From: Oceanobacillus manasiensis
GTDB lineage: Bacteria > Bacillota > Bacilli > Bacillales > Amphibacillaceae
Direction of reading: 5' to 3'
Length of the DNA: 64,000 bases
Assembly: GCF_000724085.1 (NCBI RefSeq)
Contig: NZ_CCDL010000001.1
Coordinates: 558,001 to 622,000, forward strand
Part shown: in pieces, positions 34,106 through 43,176 of the stretch
How positions within the stretch are numbered: the stretch's first letter is position 1
How the letters are laid out: each line of letters opens with the position of its first letter
The notes under the pieces: model-generated
The model's database searches: none
What the model saw: the letters and a program-made list of their open reading frames with translations, nothing else
Told to the model about the DNA's origin: nothing
Translations under genes and position numbers: made by a program

Positions 34106-34635
34106 GTTTTTTCCTCCTTTAACTTAATGAGTATCTGTCTTCATTTAGTTTACTTTGAGCATAGACATTTAATTAGAGTGTTTTAATGAATTTTATGTAA
34201 TGTTTTATTTACATTAGAAGACTATAAAATTTATGGGGTGTCACCATGGCTTTGCTACACTAGAGCAAAAAACGGCTTTGGTTTTACCGATTAATATAAA
34301 TGAAAACCTGGATCATGTCTTGAATACTTATTTTAATGGCATTAATCAGGCTTACGCAGGAAAACAAATCCCTTCCTCCCACCAAATCCCGTTCATTAGG
34401 AAAAGGGAATTTAATTAAATTTAGAACATTCAATTTTCCTGTTGATTATCTAACAAATTATGGTAAAATTTCTATTGTTATGACAATTTTTTCTAAATGT
34501 CGTTACCCCCAAGTGTGTAGTTGATAATGATAACTCCACATTTAAGGAAATTTACATCCTCTTAGTAAAACTCCACATGATCTCTTTCCTTAGAAAACCA
34601 ACTTACAATTAAATATGAGGAAGAAGGTAATTCTT
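34106..34635. other. Gene-free stretch upstream of the ABC exporter operon
   Basis: The 530 AT-rich bases contain two short open frames at 34233-34418 and 34336-34524, without ribosome sites or recognisable products, so neither is called. GATAATGATAAC at 34523-34534 resembles two of the three Fur hexamers but lacks the third. No terminator or clear promoter was found. Confidence 0.4.
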
Positions 34636-35523
34636 ATGGCAATTCTAGCATTACATCATTTATCAAAGACCTATAAAAAGCAGCTTGTATTGAACAAGAT
34701 TAGCCTGACAATCGATTCCCCTGGGATATGGGCGCTCATTGGACCAAACGGCGTAGGGAAAACAACATTACTAAATGTTATAACGAATATCCTCCCTGAG
34801 TCGTCAGGAACTGTGGAACTGTTGGGGGAATCGAATAAGGGACATAAGGTTTTTAAAAAGGTATCGTTTTTGCAAGATAATACCGTTTTGTTTGATTATC
34901 TAACTGGTTACGACCATCTTAACTATGTGTGCAAGGTACATAAGCTAAACAAAGAAAGAGTGAGAGAAGTTGCCGAACAAGTAGGAATGGAGAGCTATCT
35001 CAAAAAAAGAGTTGGCAACTATTCATTGGGGATGAAGCAGCACTTATTGCTTGCAATGTCTATTGTAAATGAGCCCGAGCTTTTATTACTCGATGAGCCA
35101 TTAAATGGCCTGGACCCCACAAGTGCAATTTTAATGCGAAAAATACTACTAGAATTAGGGAAAAAGAATACTACCATTATTCTTTCCTCCCATAACTTAA
35201 ATGAGATTGATCGTCTAACCAAAAATGTGTTGTTTTTGAAGGATGGGAAGTTACTAGAAGTAGATATGAGTGAACATGAGACAGTCTCTTACTATTTCAC
35301 CTTACCGAACCCAAGTGAAGCTCATGCTATTTTACGAGAAAAGGGATACATTGTCGAAGAAACCGCTAATGGTATTGTTACCGAAATCCCAAGTAGTAAA
35401 CTGGATATGCTTATTGATGAAATCAAAGACCACTCCATCGAAATAAAAGATATTCATAAAGAAGTTACTGGTTCAGAAAAACTGTATGAAGAAGTCTTTG
35501 GTGTGAGAGGTCAACAGAGATGA
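34636..35523 (+). CDS. ABC transporter ATP-binding protein
   Basis: The 295-residue cytoplasmic ATPase of an ABC-2-type exporter has Walker A GPNGVGKTT near 40, signature YSLGMKQ (a degenerate LSGGQ), Walker B LLLLDEPLNGLDP, and the switch histidine in ILSSHNLNE. The last 80 residues are a regulatory tail common in CcmA/YhaQ-type exporters. ATG 34636 follows GAAGGT by 7 bases; an in-frame ATG at 34615 has no ribosome site. It overlaps the first permease gene by ATGA, giving a tight three-gene operon. Confidence 0.9.
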   Translation: MAILALHHLSKTYKKQLVLNKISLTIDSPGIWALIGPNGVGKTTLLNVITNILPESSGTVELLGESNKGHKVFKKVSFLQDNTVLFDYLTGYDHLNYVCKVHKLNKERVREVAEQVGMESYLKKRVGNYSLGMKQHLLLAMSIVNEPELLLLDEPLNGLDPTSAILMRKILLELGKKNTTIILSSHNLNEIDRLTKNVLFLKDGKLLEVDMSEHETVSYYFTLPNPSEAHAILREKGYIVEETANGIVTEIPSSKLDMLIDEIKDHSIEIKDIHKEVTGSEKLYEEVFGVRGQQR

Positions 35524-36626
35524 ATCTATTATTATTTGAGTTCAAGAAAATTATTCGTACAAAGGCATTTCCGATATTTTTAATTGTTACGTTAGCTCTC
35601 ATTACAGGTTTGTTTCTAAGGAATGTGATACTCCAAGATACGATAGTTGCGCAAAAAATTGAGCATTTTTCAGAATATGCCTCTGAAGTCTCTAGCGAAA
35701 ATACAGGCGATAATATGACCTTGCATAGAGATGGACCTAACGCTGCTATTGAAGAAAGATTAGAAGTGGGAAAACTATTAGCTGACCAATTATCCCAGCT
35801 TTTGGGTGCGATCCAAAACAATCTATGGGAAGAAGAATTGCAGGTTGAGATAGAGGTATATGAAACGGCAATTACATATAAGAACATGAATGGCAATTTT
35901 CGAGCAAGCATTGCTGATATGGAGGACATTAGCCGACTAAATGAGGAACTGTTACGTGTTGGTCTGCCAAAAGAGAACATGGATTTATCTATACAGACAT
36001 CTATCTTTCTAAAAAAGGTAGTATCCTTATTTCTTAGCACACCTGGCTTCTTAGTGTTTCTATTAGTGCTTGGTGTAAGCATAACAAGAGAATTTGAAGA
36101 CCGGAATATCCAGATGGTGTATGCTCTCCCCATTGCGAGGTTGCAATATGTACTTACAAAGTTTACAAGTGTACTCCTTTGTGGTGTGTCCTGGTTGGCC
36201 GTCGTCTTTATTACGTCATACTTGTTACCGTTAGTTTTTGGTCATAATGAGGGAAATATCTTTCATTATCCCCTCTTTACTGCAGAAGGGAATTTTATAA
36301 CAACAGGGGATTACGTGAAAAAGACTATCCTGTATAGTGCTCTATTTATGACGTTTACGGTATCACTACTCACCCTGCTTGGATTTTTGACTAAGAATAC
36401 AATCGTGTCATATTTAGTAGGAATATTTGTGTTTGTTGGTAGTTGGATTGTAATCGAAAATGGTATGGTGTTTTCATTGAATCCTCTTACATACCAAAAT
36501 ATAGATGCTAGTTCCTTGTATCAGCAGGGTTATGATGTGAAAGGTATATGTGCACTGCTTATTGCTTCTGTTGTTTTGCTGGCTTTAACTAGTAAAGATA
36601 GTTGGAATTGGAGGTCGGCAAGGTGA
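35520..36626 (+). CDS. ABC transporter permease with large extracytoplasmic loop (1)
   Basis: The 368-residue permease has helix 1 at residues 15-35 (IFLIVTLALITGLFL), then a soluble loop of about 140 residues that is likely extracytoplasmic, then five helices from about 180. The topology matches ABC-2 permeases of peptide or antibiotic exporters. It overlaps the ATPase gene by 4 bases and the next permease by 4 bases. Substrate unknown. The two permeases share topology but little sequence, suggesting a heterodimer. Confidence 0.8.
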   Translation: MNLLLFEFKKIIRTKAFPIFLIVTLALITGLFLRNVILQDTIVAQKIEHFSEYASEVSSENTGDNMTLHRDGPNAAIEERLEVGKLLADQLSQLLGAIQNNLWEEELQVEIEVYETAITYKNMNGNFRASIADMEDISRLNEELLRVGLPKENMDLSIQTSIFLKKVVSLFLSTPGFLVFLLVLGVSITREFEDRNIQMVYALPIARLQYVLTKFTSVLLCGVSWLAVVFITSYLLPLVFGHNEGNIFHYPLFTAEGNFITTGDYVKKTILYSALFMTFTVSLLTLLGFLTKNTIVSYLVGIFVFVGSWIVIENGMVFSLNPLTYQNIDASSLYQQGYDVKGICALLIASVVLLALTSKDSWNWRSAR

Positions 36627-37921
36627 AAACATTAGGATTTGAATTCTTAAAGGCCATAAAAAAAAGAACAAACATAGTTGCACTTCTTTTAACCCTACTT
36701 GCAGTTGTTAGCCTTTACTTCTTTAACTATACTGTGGCAGAAAACATCCATGAAGCCAATACTACAAGATTGCAAAATGATGTATTAAGAATAGAAGGAT
36801 ACGTCCAAGCGTTTTTAGAGGAAAAGGAAGCTGCGGAAGAAGCGAACAATGTAGAAGAAGCAGAAGAACTAGCGATGATGGTAGAAGAAAACGAGAATTT
36901 AAAGATAGCAACACAAGAAAGAGCGAGGGCGTTTGAAGAGGAAGATTGGCGGACCATATTAGAAGGTGATATCAGTGATTTACAATTTCAGTTCGATTCT
37001 TCATACGGTACTGATACACCTGGGCACGATATTGAAGGCCAAGATACGAATTGGTTTACATTTAGAGCTACCCTTGAAGAAAAACAGTTTCAACTGGAAA
37101 ATAACCTCAATCCGATGATCCAGAATGAGACAGATATAGCTTTTTTACCAACCGTTTACGACAACTTCACTGGTAGAGCTTTAGAAGCCTGGGACAATAT
37201 GACAAAACGTTATGGAACAACGGGTTATCTATTTTTATATCAAGTCATCCAATACCTATATATCCCAATCATCATCCTAATTGGCTGTTTTATCTTTGGG
37301 AATAGCATTTCAACCGAGGCTAGCATGAAGAGACGTGGCTTACACTTCTATGCAACGCTTCCTGTAAGAAGAGGTACGGTTTATCTTACTAAATTCACAA
37401 GTGGGTTCCTCTACACTGTGGTTTTTACATTCCTTATGTTAGGTCTTCCACTGCTATGCAGTTTGTTTACAGGTGGTACAGGGGGCTTGGATTATCCTGT
37501 GTTGGTGTATGACGGGCCTACTCTAAACCCATTTGGGGAAGAGTACACACAGCTCAAGGTAATGGAGGATACGTTTCATTTTATAACGCTTAAAGAATAT
37601 TTTGGTTATATTGTTTTATTCACCATCCTGTTCGCGTTATTTATTTACTCTATATATTTTGTTCTATCCTTATTTGTTAAAAATCCAGGGATTACCCTTT
37701 TTCTAACTGCATCGATCTTATTTATCGGGATGCATTTTTTCCAAAGTCCTTATAGCCCGTTTAGCTATATTGATATTCACCAGATTATTAACAGAGCAAA
37801 ATTAACCGAAACAATTAATTTAGATTACTCCTATAAGATTGGTATCATCCTTTTTCCCACCATTGGGATAATACTTGCTGTATTGGGATATATAAAATTT
37901 CGATTCCGAAAGCTAATTTAA
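36623..37921 (+). CDS. ABC transporter permease with large extracytoplasmic loop (2)
   Basis: The 432-residue partner permease has helix 1 near 20-40 (VALLLTLLAVVSLYFF). It is followed by an acidic, helical loop (about residues 50-200) with a likely coiled coil rich in Glu and Ala. The remaining five helices include PIIILIGCFIFGNSI. GTG 36623 overlaps the previous stop (GTGA) and follows GGAGGTCGG. A strong terminator ends the operon. The long loop could recognise a substrate or partner outside the cell, which is inference. Confidence 0.8.
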   Translation: MKTLGFEFLKAIKKRTNIVALLLTLLAVVSLYFFNYTVAENIHEANTTRLQNDVLRIEGYVQAFLEEKEAAEEANNVEEAEELAMMVEENENLKIATQERARAFEEEDWRTILEGDISDLQFQFDSSYGTDTPGHDIEGQDTNWFTFRATLEEKQFQLENNLNPMIQNETDIAFLPTVYDNFTGRALEAWDNMTKRYGTTGYLFLYQVIQYLYIPIIILIGCFIFGNSISTEASMKRRGLHFYATLPVRRGTVYLTKFTSGFLYTVVFTFLMLGLPLLCSLFTGGTGGLDYPVLVYDGPTLNPFGEEYTQLKVMEDTFHFITLKEYFGYIVLFTILFALFIYSIYFVLSLFVKNPGITLFLTASILFIGMHFFQSPYSPFSYIDIHQIINRAKLTETINLDYSYKIGIILFPTIGIILAVLGYIKFRFRKLI

Positions 37922-37943
37922 TGTGAAATTTTTTGCAGTGAGG

Positions 37944-37972
37944 AAGGCCATCTTGTGTAGATGGCCTTTTTT
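37944..37972 (+). terminator. Terminator of the ABC exporter operon
   Basis: AAGGCCATCT at 37944-37953 pairs perfectly with AGATGGCCTT at 37959-37968 with loop TGTGT, followed by a T6 run. Confidence 0.9.
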
Positions 37973-37994
37973 GTGTGGCGGGAGAAGTAGGTGA

Positions 37995-38187
37995 TCAACC
38001 AACCAGAATTGCCAGAGAATCAACCTAGAATGAAGAGAAATCAACCAAGATAGCCAGAGAATCAATCAAGAATGAAGAGGAATCAACCAAAATAGCAAGA
38101 CAATCAACCAAGAACGATGAGGAATCAACCAAGTCAGAGGAATTATCAACCAATCCCACACAACAATCAACCAACTCAACTACGCAA
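37995..38187. repeat. Tandem repeat, about nine copies of a 21-bp unit
   Basis: TCAACC or TCAATC recurs at 37999 (as CAACC), 38020, 38041, 38062, 38083, 38104, 38125, 38146 and 38167, exactly 21 bases apart. A typical unit is TCAACCAAGAATGAAGAGGA plus one base. The first and last units are more diverged. One frame stays open for most of the array (a Ser-Thr-Lys-x-Glu-Glu heptad) but lacks any start codon. The array sits between a terminator and the Fur-controlled promoter. Confidence 0.9.
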
Positions 38188-38254
38188 TCGATCACACCAA
38201 TTCACCCCCCCCTGCCAAAATTCCTACAAAACAGTGAAAACTTTGCGAATTCAA

Positions 38255-38283
38255 TTGACAAATCAGACATATACCTATAGTAT
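38255..38283 (+). promoter_or_regulatory. Sigma-A promoter of the siderophore-iron operon
   Basis: TTGACA at 38255-38260 and TAGTAT at 38278-38283 are 17 bases apart, predicting a start near 38290, directly at the Fur box. Confidence 0.65.
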
Positions 38284-38292
38284 CAGTAGTAA

Positions 38293-38307
38293 TGATAATC
38301 ATTATCA
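38293..38307 (+). promoter_or_regulatory. Fur box (7-1-7)
   Basis: TGATAATCATTATCA is a perfect 7-1-7 inverted repeat matching the Bacillus Fur consensus, extended by AA and AT. It overlaps the predicted transcription start and lies 14 bases before the ATG of the ATPase gene, so iron-loaded Fur should block the promoter. Confidence 0.92.
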
Positions 38308-38321
38308 ATTGAGGTGGACAT

Positions 38322-39104
38322 ATGATACATGTAGAAGATGTGCAAGTCGGTTATGGCGACACACTTATTATAGATTCTTTAAACCTTAGCATTCCTAAAG
38401 GGAAAATTACGACGGTAATTGGACCGAATGGTTGTGGTAAGTCGACTTTAATTAAGACGATTGCCCGAATTTTAAAAGCAAAAAGTGGAGCGATTTATTT
38501 AGATGGAAAGGCCATCAGTCAAACATCCACCAAAAATATAGCGCGTAAAATGGCCATTCTCCCACAGTCAGCAGAAGCGCCAGCTGGGTTAACAGTGAGA
38601 GAATTGATTACATATGGTCGTTTCCCGCATCAGTCTAAGTTTGGTAAACAGAAGCAGGAAGACCTTGATGCAATTGACTGGGCACTTGAGGCTACAGGAC
38701 TGAGCGATCTAGAGGACCGTCCGGTAGAAGCATTATCTGGTGGTCAGCGTCAGCGAGTTTGGATTGCTATGGCATTAGCCCAGGATACGGAAGTTGTAAT
38801 TTTGGATGAACCAACAACCTACCTTGATATGGCTCATCAGCTGGATATATTACAATTGCTGGATAAGCTAAACAAAGAACAAAACAAAACGATCGTGATG
38901 GTATTGCATGATTTAAACCATGCTTCAAGGTTCTCACATAATCTTATTGCAATGCGTGATGGAAAAGTAATCCAACAAGGTGCACCACACGAAGTGATGA
39001 CGGCGCCAAACTTGCAGGATGTATTCCAAATCCAAGCGATGTTGACAGTTTGCCCGTTTAGCCAGAATCCAATATGTCTTTCGTATGGCATGAAGGAGGC
39101 GTAG
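38322..39104 (+). CDS. Iron-siderophore ABC transporter ATPase, YusV/FecE-like
   Basis: The 260-residue ATPase of a FecCD-type importer has Walker A GPNGCGKST, Q-loop ILPQSAEAP, signature LSGGQRQRVWIAMALAQ, Walker B VVILDEPTTYLD and the switch histidine in VLHDLNHA. These match B. subtilis YusV, which energises hydroxamate and catecholate siderophore uptake. GAGGTGGAC precedes the ATG. It is the first gene of a four-gene operon (3 to 4 bases between genes) under a Fur box. Confidence 0.92.
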   Translation: MIHVEDVQVGYGDTLIIDSLNLSIPKGKITTVIGPNGCGKSTLIKTIARILKAKSGAIYLDGKAISQTSTKNIARKMAILPQSAEAPAGLTVRELITYGRFPHQSKFGKQKQEDLDAIDWALEATGLSDLEDRPVEALSGGQRQRVWIAMALAQDTEVVILDEPTTYLDMAHQLDILQLLDKLNKEQNKTIVMVLHDLNHASRFSHNLIAMRDGKVIQQGAPHEVMTAPNLQDVFQIQAMLTVCPFSQNPICLSYGMKEA

Positions 39105-39107
39105 CCC

Positions 39108-40115
39108 ATGTATGATGTAACCATAATAGGCACAGGTCCAGCAGGATTGTACGCAGCTTTTTATAGTGGATTGCGTGGAATGAAAACAAAGCTCATTGAC
39201 AGCCAGGCAGTGCTAGGTGGCAAGCTGCATGCCTATCCGGAAAAGATGATTTGGGATGTTGGCGGAATGCCACCAGTATTGGGGGAGCAGCTCATCACCC
39301 ATTTATCCGAACAGGCTGTACTTTTCGATCCAACGGTGGCTCTTAACACAAAAGTGGAAGGGATTTCACAGCAAGAGAATGGGTTTCTATTATCTACTGC
39401 AGCAGGTGAAAGCCATACTAGTAAAACAGTCATTCTTGCGACAGGTAGTGGGATTCTCACACCGAAAAAAGTTGGCTTATCGGGTGAGGAAAGATTTATT
39501 CAATCAAACCTGCATTATACTGTAAAGTCCTTAGCTCGTTTCAAAGATAAAGTAGTCTTAATTTCAGGTGGGGGCCACTCGGCAGTGGATTGGGCTAATA
39601 CATTAGAACCAATCGCGAAAAAGGTTTATGTCACTTACCGAAAGGACCATTTTACAGGCCATGAAGCTGACATCCAAAAGCTGTTAGATAGCTCTGTTGA
39701 AGTAATCTATGAATCTGTCATTACAGGTTTAAATGGGACAGATGTGATAGAGAGTGTGACCTTAAATGACACAGACAAGCTTGCTGTAGATGAAGTTATC
39801 ATTAATCACGGCTATGACACAGTAAACGACTTAATTGAGCAGAGTGATGTAACGATTAACATGCATCCTGAGTATGGAATACAAGGAACCAGCATGGCAG
39901 AGACCTCTGTTCCCGGAATTTATGCTGCAGGTGATGCCATTAACTATGACGGGAAAGTCAATCTAATTGCGGGTGCATTTCATGATGCGGCGAATGCTGT
40001 AAATCGTGCAAAGCAGTTTATTGAGCCTGCTGCTGTTAAAACAGCGATGGTTTCCTCCCATCACGAATCTTTTAAAACCAAAAACAAAAAAATATACGCG
40101 GAATTGGAGTTATAA
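39108..40115 (+). CDS. Ferredoxin-NADP reductase-like flavoprotein, YcgT/YumC-type
   Basis: The 335-residue FAD/NADPH oxidoreductase has a GTGPAGLYAAFYSGLRG FAD-binding start, a SGGGHSAVDWAN nucleotide motif near 155, and GIYAAGDAINYDGKVNLI as the second FAD motif. It lacks the CxxC of thioredoxin reductases, placing it with the FNR2 group (YumC, YcgT). Its position inside a Fur-regulated uptake operon suggests it helps reduce iron released from the siderophore; that is inference. It follows the ATPase gene after 3 bases. Confidence 0.85.
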   Translation: MYDVTIIGTGPAGLYAAFYSGLRGMKTKLIDSQAVLGGKLHAYPEKMIWDVGGMPPVLGEQLITHLSEQAVLFDPTVALNTKVEGISQQENGFLLSTAAGESHTSKTVILATGSGILTPKKVGLSGEERFIQSNLHYTVKSLARFKDKVVLISGGGHSAVDWANTLEPIAKKVYVTYRKDHFTGHEADIQKLLDSSVEVIYESVITGLNGTDVIESVTLNDTDKLAVDEVIINHGYDTVNDLIEQSDVTINMHPEYGIQGTSMAETSVPGIYAAGDAINYDGKVNLIAGAFHDAANAVNRAKQFIEPAAVKTAMVSSHHESFKTKNKKIYAELEL

Positions 40116-40118
40116 GAA

Positions 40119-41096
40119 ATGAAAAAGATCTTATTTATGTTATTAGTTGGTGTTCTTGTTTTAGCAGGATGTATGCAAAAAGATGAAGAGGATACTAGCT
40201 CTAACGAGTCAGAAAATACAGCAAGCGAAAAAATTGTAATTGAAGATGGCTATGGTGAACAGGAATTTGATCAGGCCCCACAAAAAGTTGTTGCAATAGA
40301 ATGGAGTATTGTTGAGGAATTACTAGCCGTTGGTGTACAACCAGTCGGTGTTACAGATATTGAGGGCTTTAATAAATGGGTAACCATTGACGAAAAGTTA
40401 GATGACAGTGTAACAGAGGTTGGATTGAGAACAGAGCCGAATATTGAAGAAATTGCGAAGCTTGAGCCAGATGTCATTATAGGCATGAAGGGGTATCAAG
40501 GCGAACTGAAAGAAGAGTTAGAGAAAATCGCTCCGGTCGTTATGTATGAAAACACAACCGATGAAGCAATTGAGAATTTGTATGCTGATATGTTAAAAAC
40601 ATTTAAGCAAACCGCTATGTTGGTTGGAAAAGAGCAAGAAGCCGAAGACCATATTACGCATTTAGAGGAGCGGATGGCAGAAGGGGCTGAAAAAATCGAA
40701 GCAGCAGATTTACCGACGAAGGAATTTGTTTTCACACAAGCCTATACGGTAAATGAAGCACCTACCTTCCGCTTGTTTACAGAAAACTCTACTGTAAGCC
40801 ATGTGTTAGAAGGTTTAGGACTTACAAATAAAATTCAAGATCAGGATCCTCAGTCAAGCGGATTTATTGAAGCAAATGTAGAAGGTGTATCAAATTATGA
40901 TGAGGCACTCTTCATTCATACCGTGCAAGAAGATGATCCGTTATTCGACAATCTTGCAGATAACAGTGCTTGGAACGGCCTAAACTTCGTTGAAGAAGAT
41001 GCGATGTATGATGTAGGTCCAGGAGTTTGGACATTCGGTAGTGTCCTATCTATGGAAACCTTAATTGAGCAGCTAGAAGAAGCGCTCGTGAATTAA
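40119..41096 (+). CDS. Iron-siderophore substrate-binding lipoprotein
   Basis: The 325-residue protein starts MKKILFMLLVGVLVLAGC, a lipoprotein signal with the lipobox Cys at 18, then an acidic linker. The rest is the helical-backbone type III binding fold: PQKVVAIEWSIVEELLAVG, IEEIAKLEPDVIIGMKG and FGSVLSMETLIEQLEEAL. The opening EDGYGEQEFDQAP resembles FeuA/YfiY-type binding proteins. Exact siderophore unknown. It is between the reductase and permease genes of the same operon. Confidence 0.9.
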   Translation: MKKILFMLLVGVLVLAGCMQKDEEDTSSNESENTASEKIVIEDGYGEQEFDQAPQKVVAIEWSIVEELLAVGVQPVGVTDIEGFNKWVTIDEKLDDSVTEVGLRTEPNIEEIAKLEPDVIIGMKGYQGELKEELEKIAPVVMYENTTDEAIENLYADMLKTFKQTAMLVGKEQEAEDHITHLEERMAEGAEKIEAADLPTKEFVFTQAYTVNEAPTFRLFTENSTVSHVLEGLGLTNKIQDQDPQSSGFIEANVEGVSNYDEALFIHTVQEDDPLFDNLADNSAWNGLNFVEEDAMYDVGPGVWTFGSVLSMETLIEQLEEALVN

Positions 41097-41100
41097 TGTT

Positions 41101-43086
41101 ATGAATGTAAAAGCTACGCTATATTTCATTGGAAGTATCCTATTGTTTCTTGTCCTTGGGCTCATTCATGTGAGCCAAGGACAAGCTTCAGGTGGGTTTT
41201 TTGCATTTTGGACAGAGGTTTGGCATGATGAGCGTCAAATGAATTTCTTATTACATAGTCGGATGCCCCGCTTCGTCATTGGTTGTTTGGCGGGTGCAGC
41301 TTTAGCGGTAGCAGGAATGCTACTGCAAACAATGACCAAAAACCCCTTAGCAAGTGCGAGTACGCTTGGTATCCACGCGGGGGCCTACTTTTTCGTGGTC
41401 TTTTTTACCATTTTCTTTCCAGGTCTTACTGGAACTTCCCCCATTGCTGTAACAATGGCTGGGGGTATATTAGCGGCACTCTGTGTAACATTTCTTGTTG
41501 GAAAGTCACTGGATCCTGTTCGGATCGCGTTAACAGGGATGATTGTAACGATGCTGTTTTCCTCGTTTACAAGTGCGTTACAGCTGTTATTTCAAAATGA
41601 AGTTTCTGGACTTTTCTTATGGGGCGCAGGAACGCTCTTACAGCTAGATTGGGGTGGAGTACAGTTTGCAGCACCATGGATACTCATTACACTTGTTGTA
41701 GCACTAATTGTAAGCCGGCGATTTGATATTTTGTTATTAGGTGAGGAAACGGCGATTGGCCTTGGTCAAAATGTTACATTAAGTAAGTTGTTGGGTTGGG
41801 CAATTGCGATCCTGCTTGCCGCAGTTACAGTAACGGTTGTGGGACCAATCGGGTTTGTCGGCATTATTGCTCCCCATTTAGTAAGACTTATGGGATTTCG
41901 TATGCATCGAACAATGATTCTCGGTAATATCGTTGTAGGGGCGAGCTTATTAATTGCGGCGGATATTTTGGTTCGTATCATTTCTCAGACTTCTGAGCTA
42001 CCAGTCGGGGCAATGACGGCTATTGTTGGAGCACCTTGGCTTGTTTACTTAGCATTAAAAATGAGCTCAAATTCGCGAGCATCAGGTAATGCTTTAGAAG
42101 GTAAAATACGAATAACAAAGCCCAAGGTTTTTTATCCTATTCTAGGGGTTGTAACACTACTAATTATTATTACGAGTTTGTCTTTTGGAGGCACAAGTTT
42201 TACGAAGTTATTCGCTTTGCCACAAGAGATTATGTATAACCGCTTTGTATGGGATTTACGTGTTCCACGTGTGTTTGTAAGTTTTGGTGTCGGGATGATG
42301 ATGGCAGTAAGTGGCCTATTATTACAAACGGTGCTACGTAACCCGCTTGCAGAAGCTTCCGTGTTAGGGATTACCTCAGGAGCAAGTGTGTTTGCAATGG
42401 TGTTTATTATTGTTTTTCCTTCGGCACCTTTCGTATTCATTCCAATTGGCGCATTACTTGGAGCCCTTATTACGATGGTCATCGTTTTAGCAATAAGTGC
42501 ACGAAGTGGATACCAGCCAATGATGCTTTTACTGATGGGGATTGCAATTTCGGCTGTAGGAGCTGCAATTATTCAAATATTGCTCGTAAAGGCAAATGTA
42601 CATGCAAGCCAAGCACTAACATGGCTAGCCGGTAGTACATATGGCGTGGGCTGGAATGATTTTATCATTTTTATAATCACGATTATTCTCATTCTACCAA
42701 TTATCATTTATCTCGCTACAACGTTTGATATCCTTTCCTTTGGGGATGCCATTTCGATTGGCCTTGGAGTGAAAACGGATCGTATGCGATTACTAATGGT
42801 TGTATTAGGTGTCGTCCTGTCAGCTATTAGCGTCTCTATCGTCGGGGCGATCAGCTTTGTTGGCTTACTGTCACCACATATTGCAAGGCAGCTTGTAGGT
42901 CCTAAACTGCTACGTGTACTCCCATTGACGTTAGCGGTTGGTGGTATCCTACTTCTGTCAGCAGATTTTCTCGGCCGCTTTATACTTGCACCAAAGGAAA
43001 TACCTGCAGGGATCATCGTCTCCTTGATTGGAGCGCCATATCTTCTTTATTTATTAAAGAAAACAAACTCAGTTAAAGGTAAATAG
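41101..43086 (+). CDS. Fused double FecCD-family siderophore permease (FhuB-like)
   Basis: At 661 residues this is twice a normal FecCD permease. Two homologous halves can be read: residues 1-325 contain PRFVIGCLAGAALAVAGMLLQ and GFVGIIAPHLVRLM. Residues 345-661 contain PRVFVSFGVGMMMAVSGLLLQ and SFVGLLSPHIARQLVG. The duplicated GxxxP/APHLxR motif is the coupling loop for the ATPase. Length equals E. coli FhuB. Most Bacillus relatives encode two separate permeases, so the fusion is notable. It is the last gene of the operon before a terminator. Confidence 0.93.
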   Translation: MNVKATLYFIGSILLFLVLGLIHVSQGQASGGFFAFWTEVWHDERQMNFLLHSRMPRFVIGCLAGAALAVAGMLLQTMTKNPLASASTLGIHAGAYFFVVFFTIFFPGLTGTSPIAVTMAGGILAALCVTFLVGKSLDPVRIALTGMIVTMLFSSFTSALQLLFQNEVSGLFLWGAGTLLQLDWGGVQFAAPWILITLVVALIVSRRFDILLLGEETAIGLGQNVTLSKLLGWAIAILLAAVTVTVVGPIGFVGIIAPHLVRLMGFRMHRTMILGNIVVGASLLIAADILVRIISQTSELPVGAMTAIVGAPWLVYLALKMSSNSRASGNALEGKIRITKPKVFYPILGVVTLLIIITSLSFGGTSFTKLFALPQEIMYNRFVWDLRVPRVFVSFGVGMMMAVSGLLLQTVLRNPLAEASVLGITSGASVFAMVFIIVFPSAPFVFIPIGALLGALITMVIVLAISARSGYQPMMLLLMGIAISAVGAAIIQILLVKANVHASQALTWLAGSTYGVGWNDFIIFIITIILILPIIIYLATTFDILSFGDAISIGLGVKTDRMRLLMVVLGVVLSAISVSIVGAISFVGLLSPHIARQLVGPKLLRVLPLTLAVGGILLLSADFLGRFILAPKEIPAGIIVSLIGAPYLLYLLKKTNSVKGK

Positions 43087-43124
43087 AAAAGCATCCTGCC
43101 CTTGTGAAGGGTAGGATGCTTTTT
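43087..43124 (+). terminator. Terminator of the siderophore-iron operon
   Basis: AAAAGCATCCTGCCC at 43087-43101 pairs with GGGTAGGATGCTTTT at 43109-43123 with one G-T pair. It begins right after the stop codon and ends in a T run. Confidence 0.9.
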
Positions 43125-43176
43125 AAAATAGGAGAAGGAAAGCTCTCCCGCGGCTTGTCATTAATTGCGTTTCTTA

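Noticed and set aside
34233-34524. Two overlapping short frames before the ABC operon
   Set aside because: No ribosome sites, no recognisable product, and base composition like the surrounding intergenic DNA.
34523-34534. Fur-like GATAATGATAAC upstream of the ABC exporter
   Set aside because: Only two of three hexamers match and no inverted half follows, unlike the perfect box at 38293.
38026-38278. Heptad-repeat reading frame across the 21-bp array
   Set aside because: Open for about 80 codons but has no ATG, GTG or TTG start and no ribosome site; other frames carry stops.
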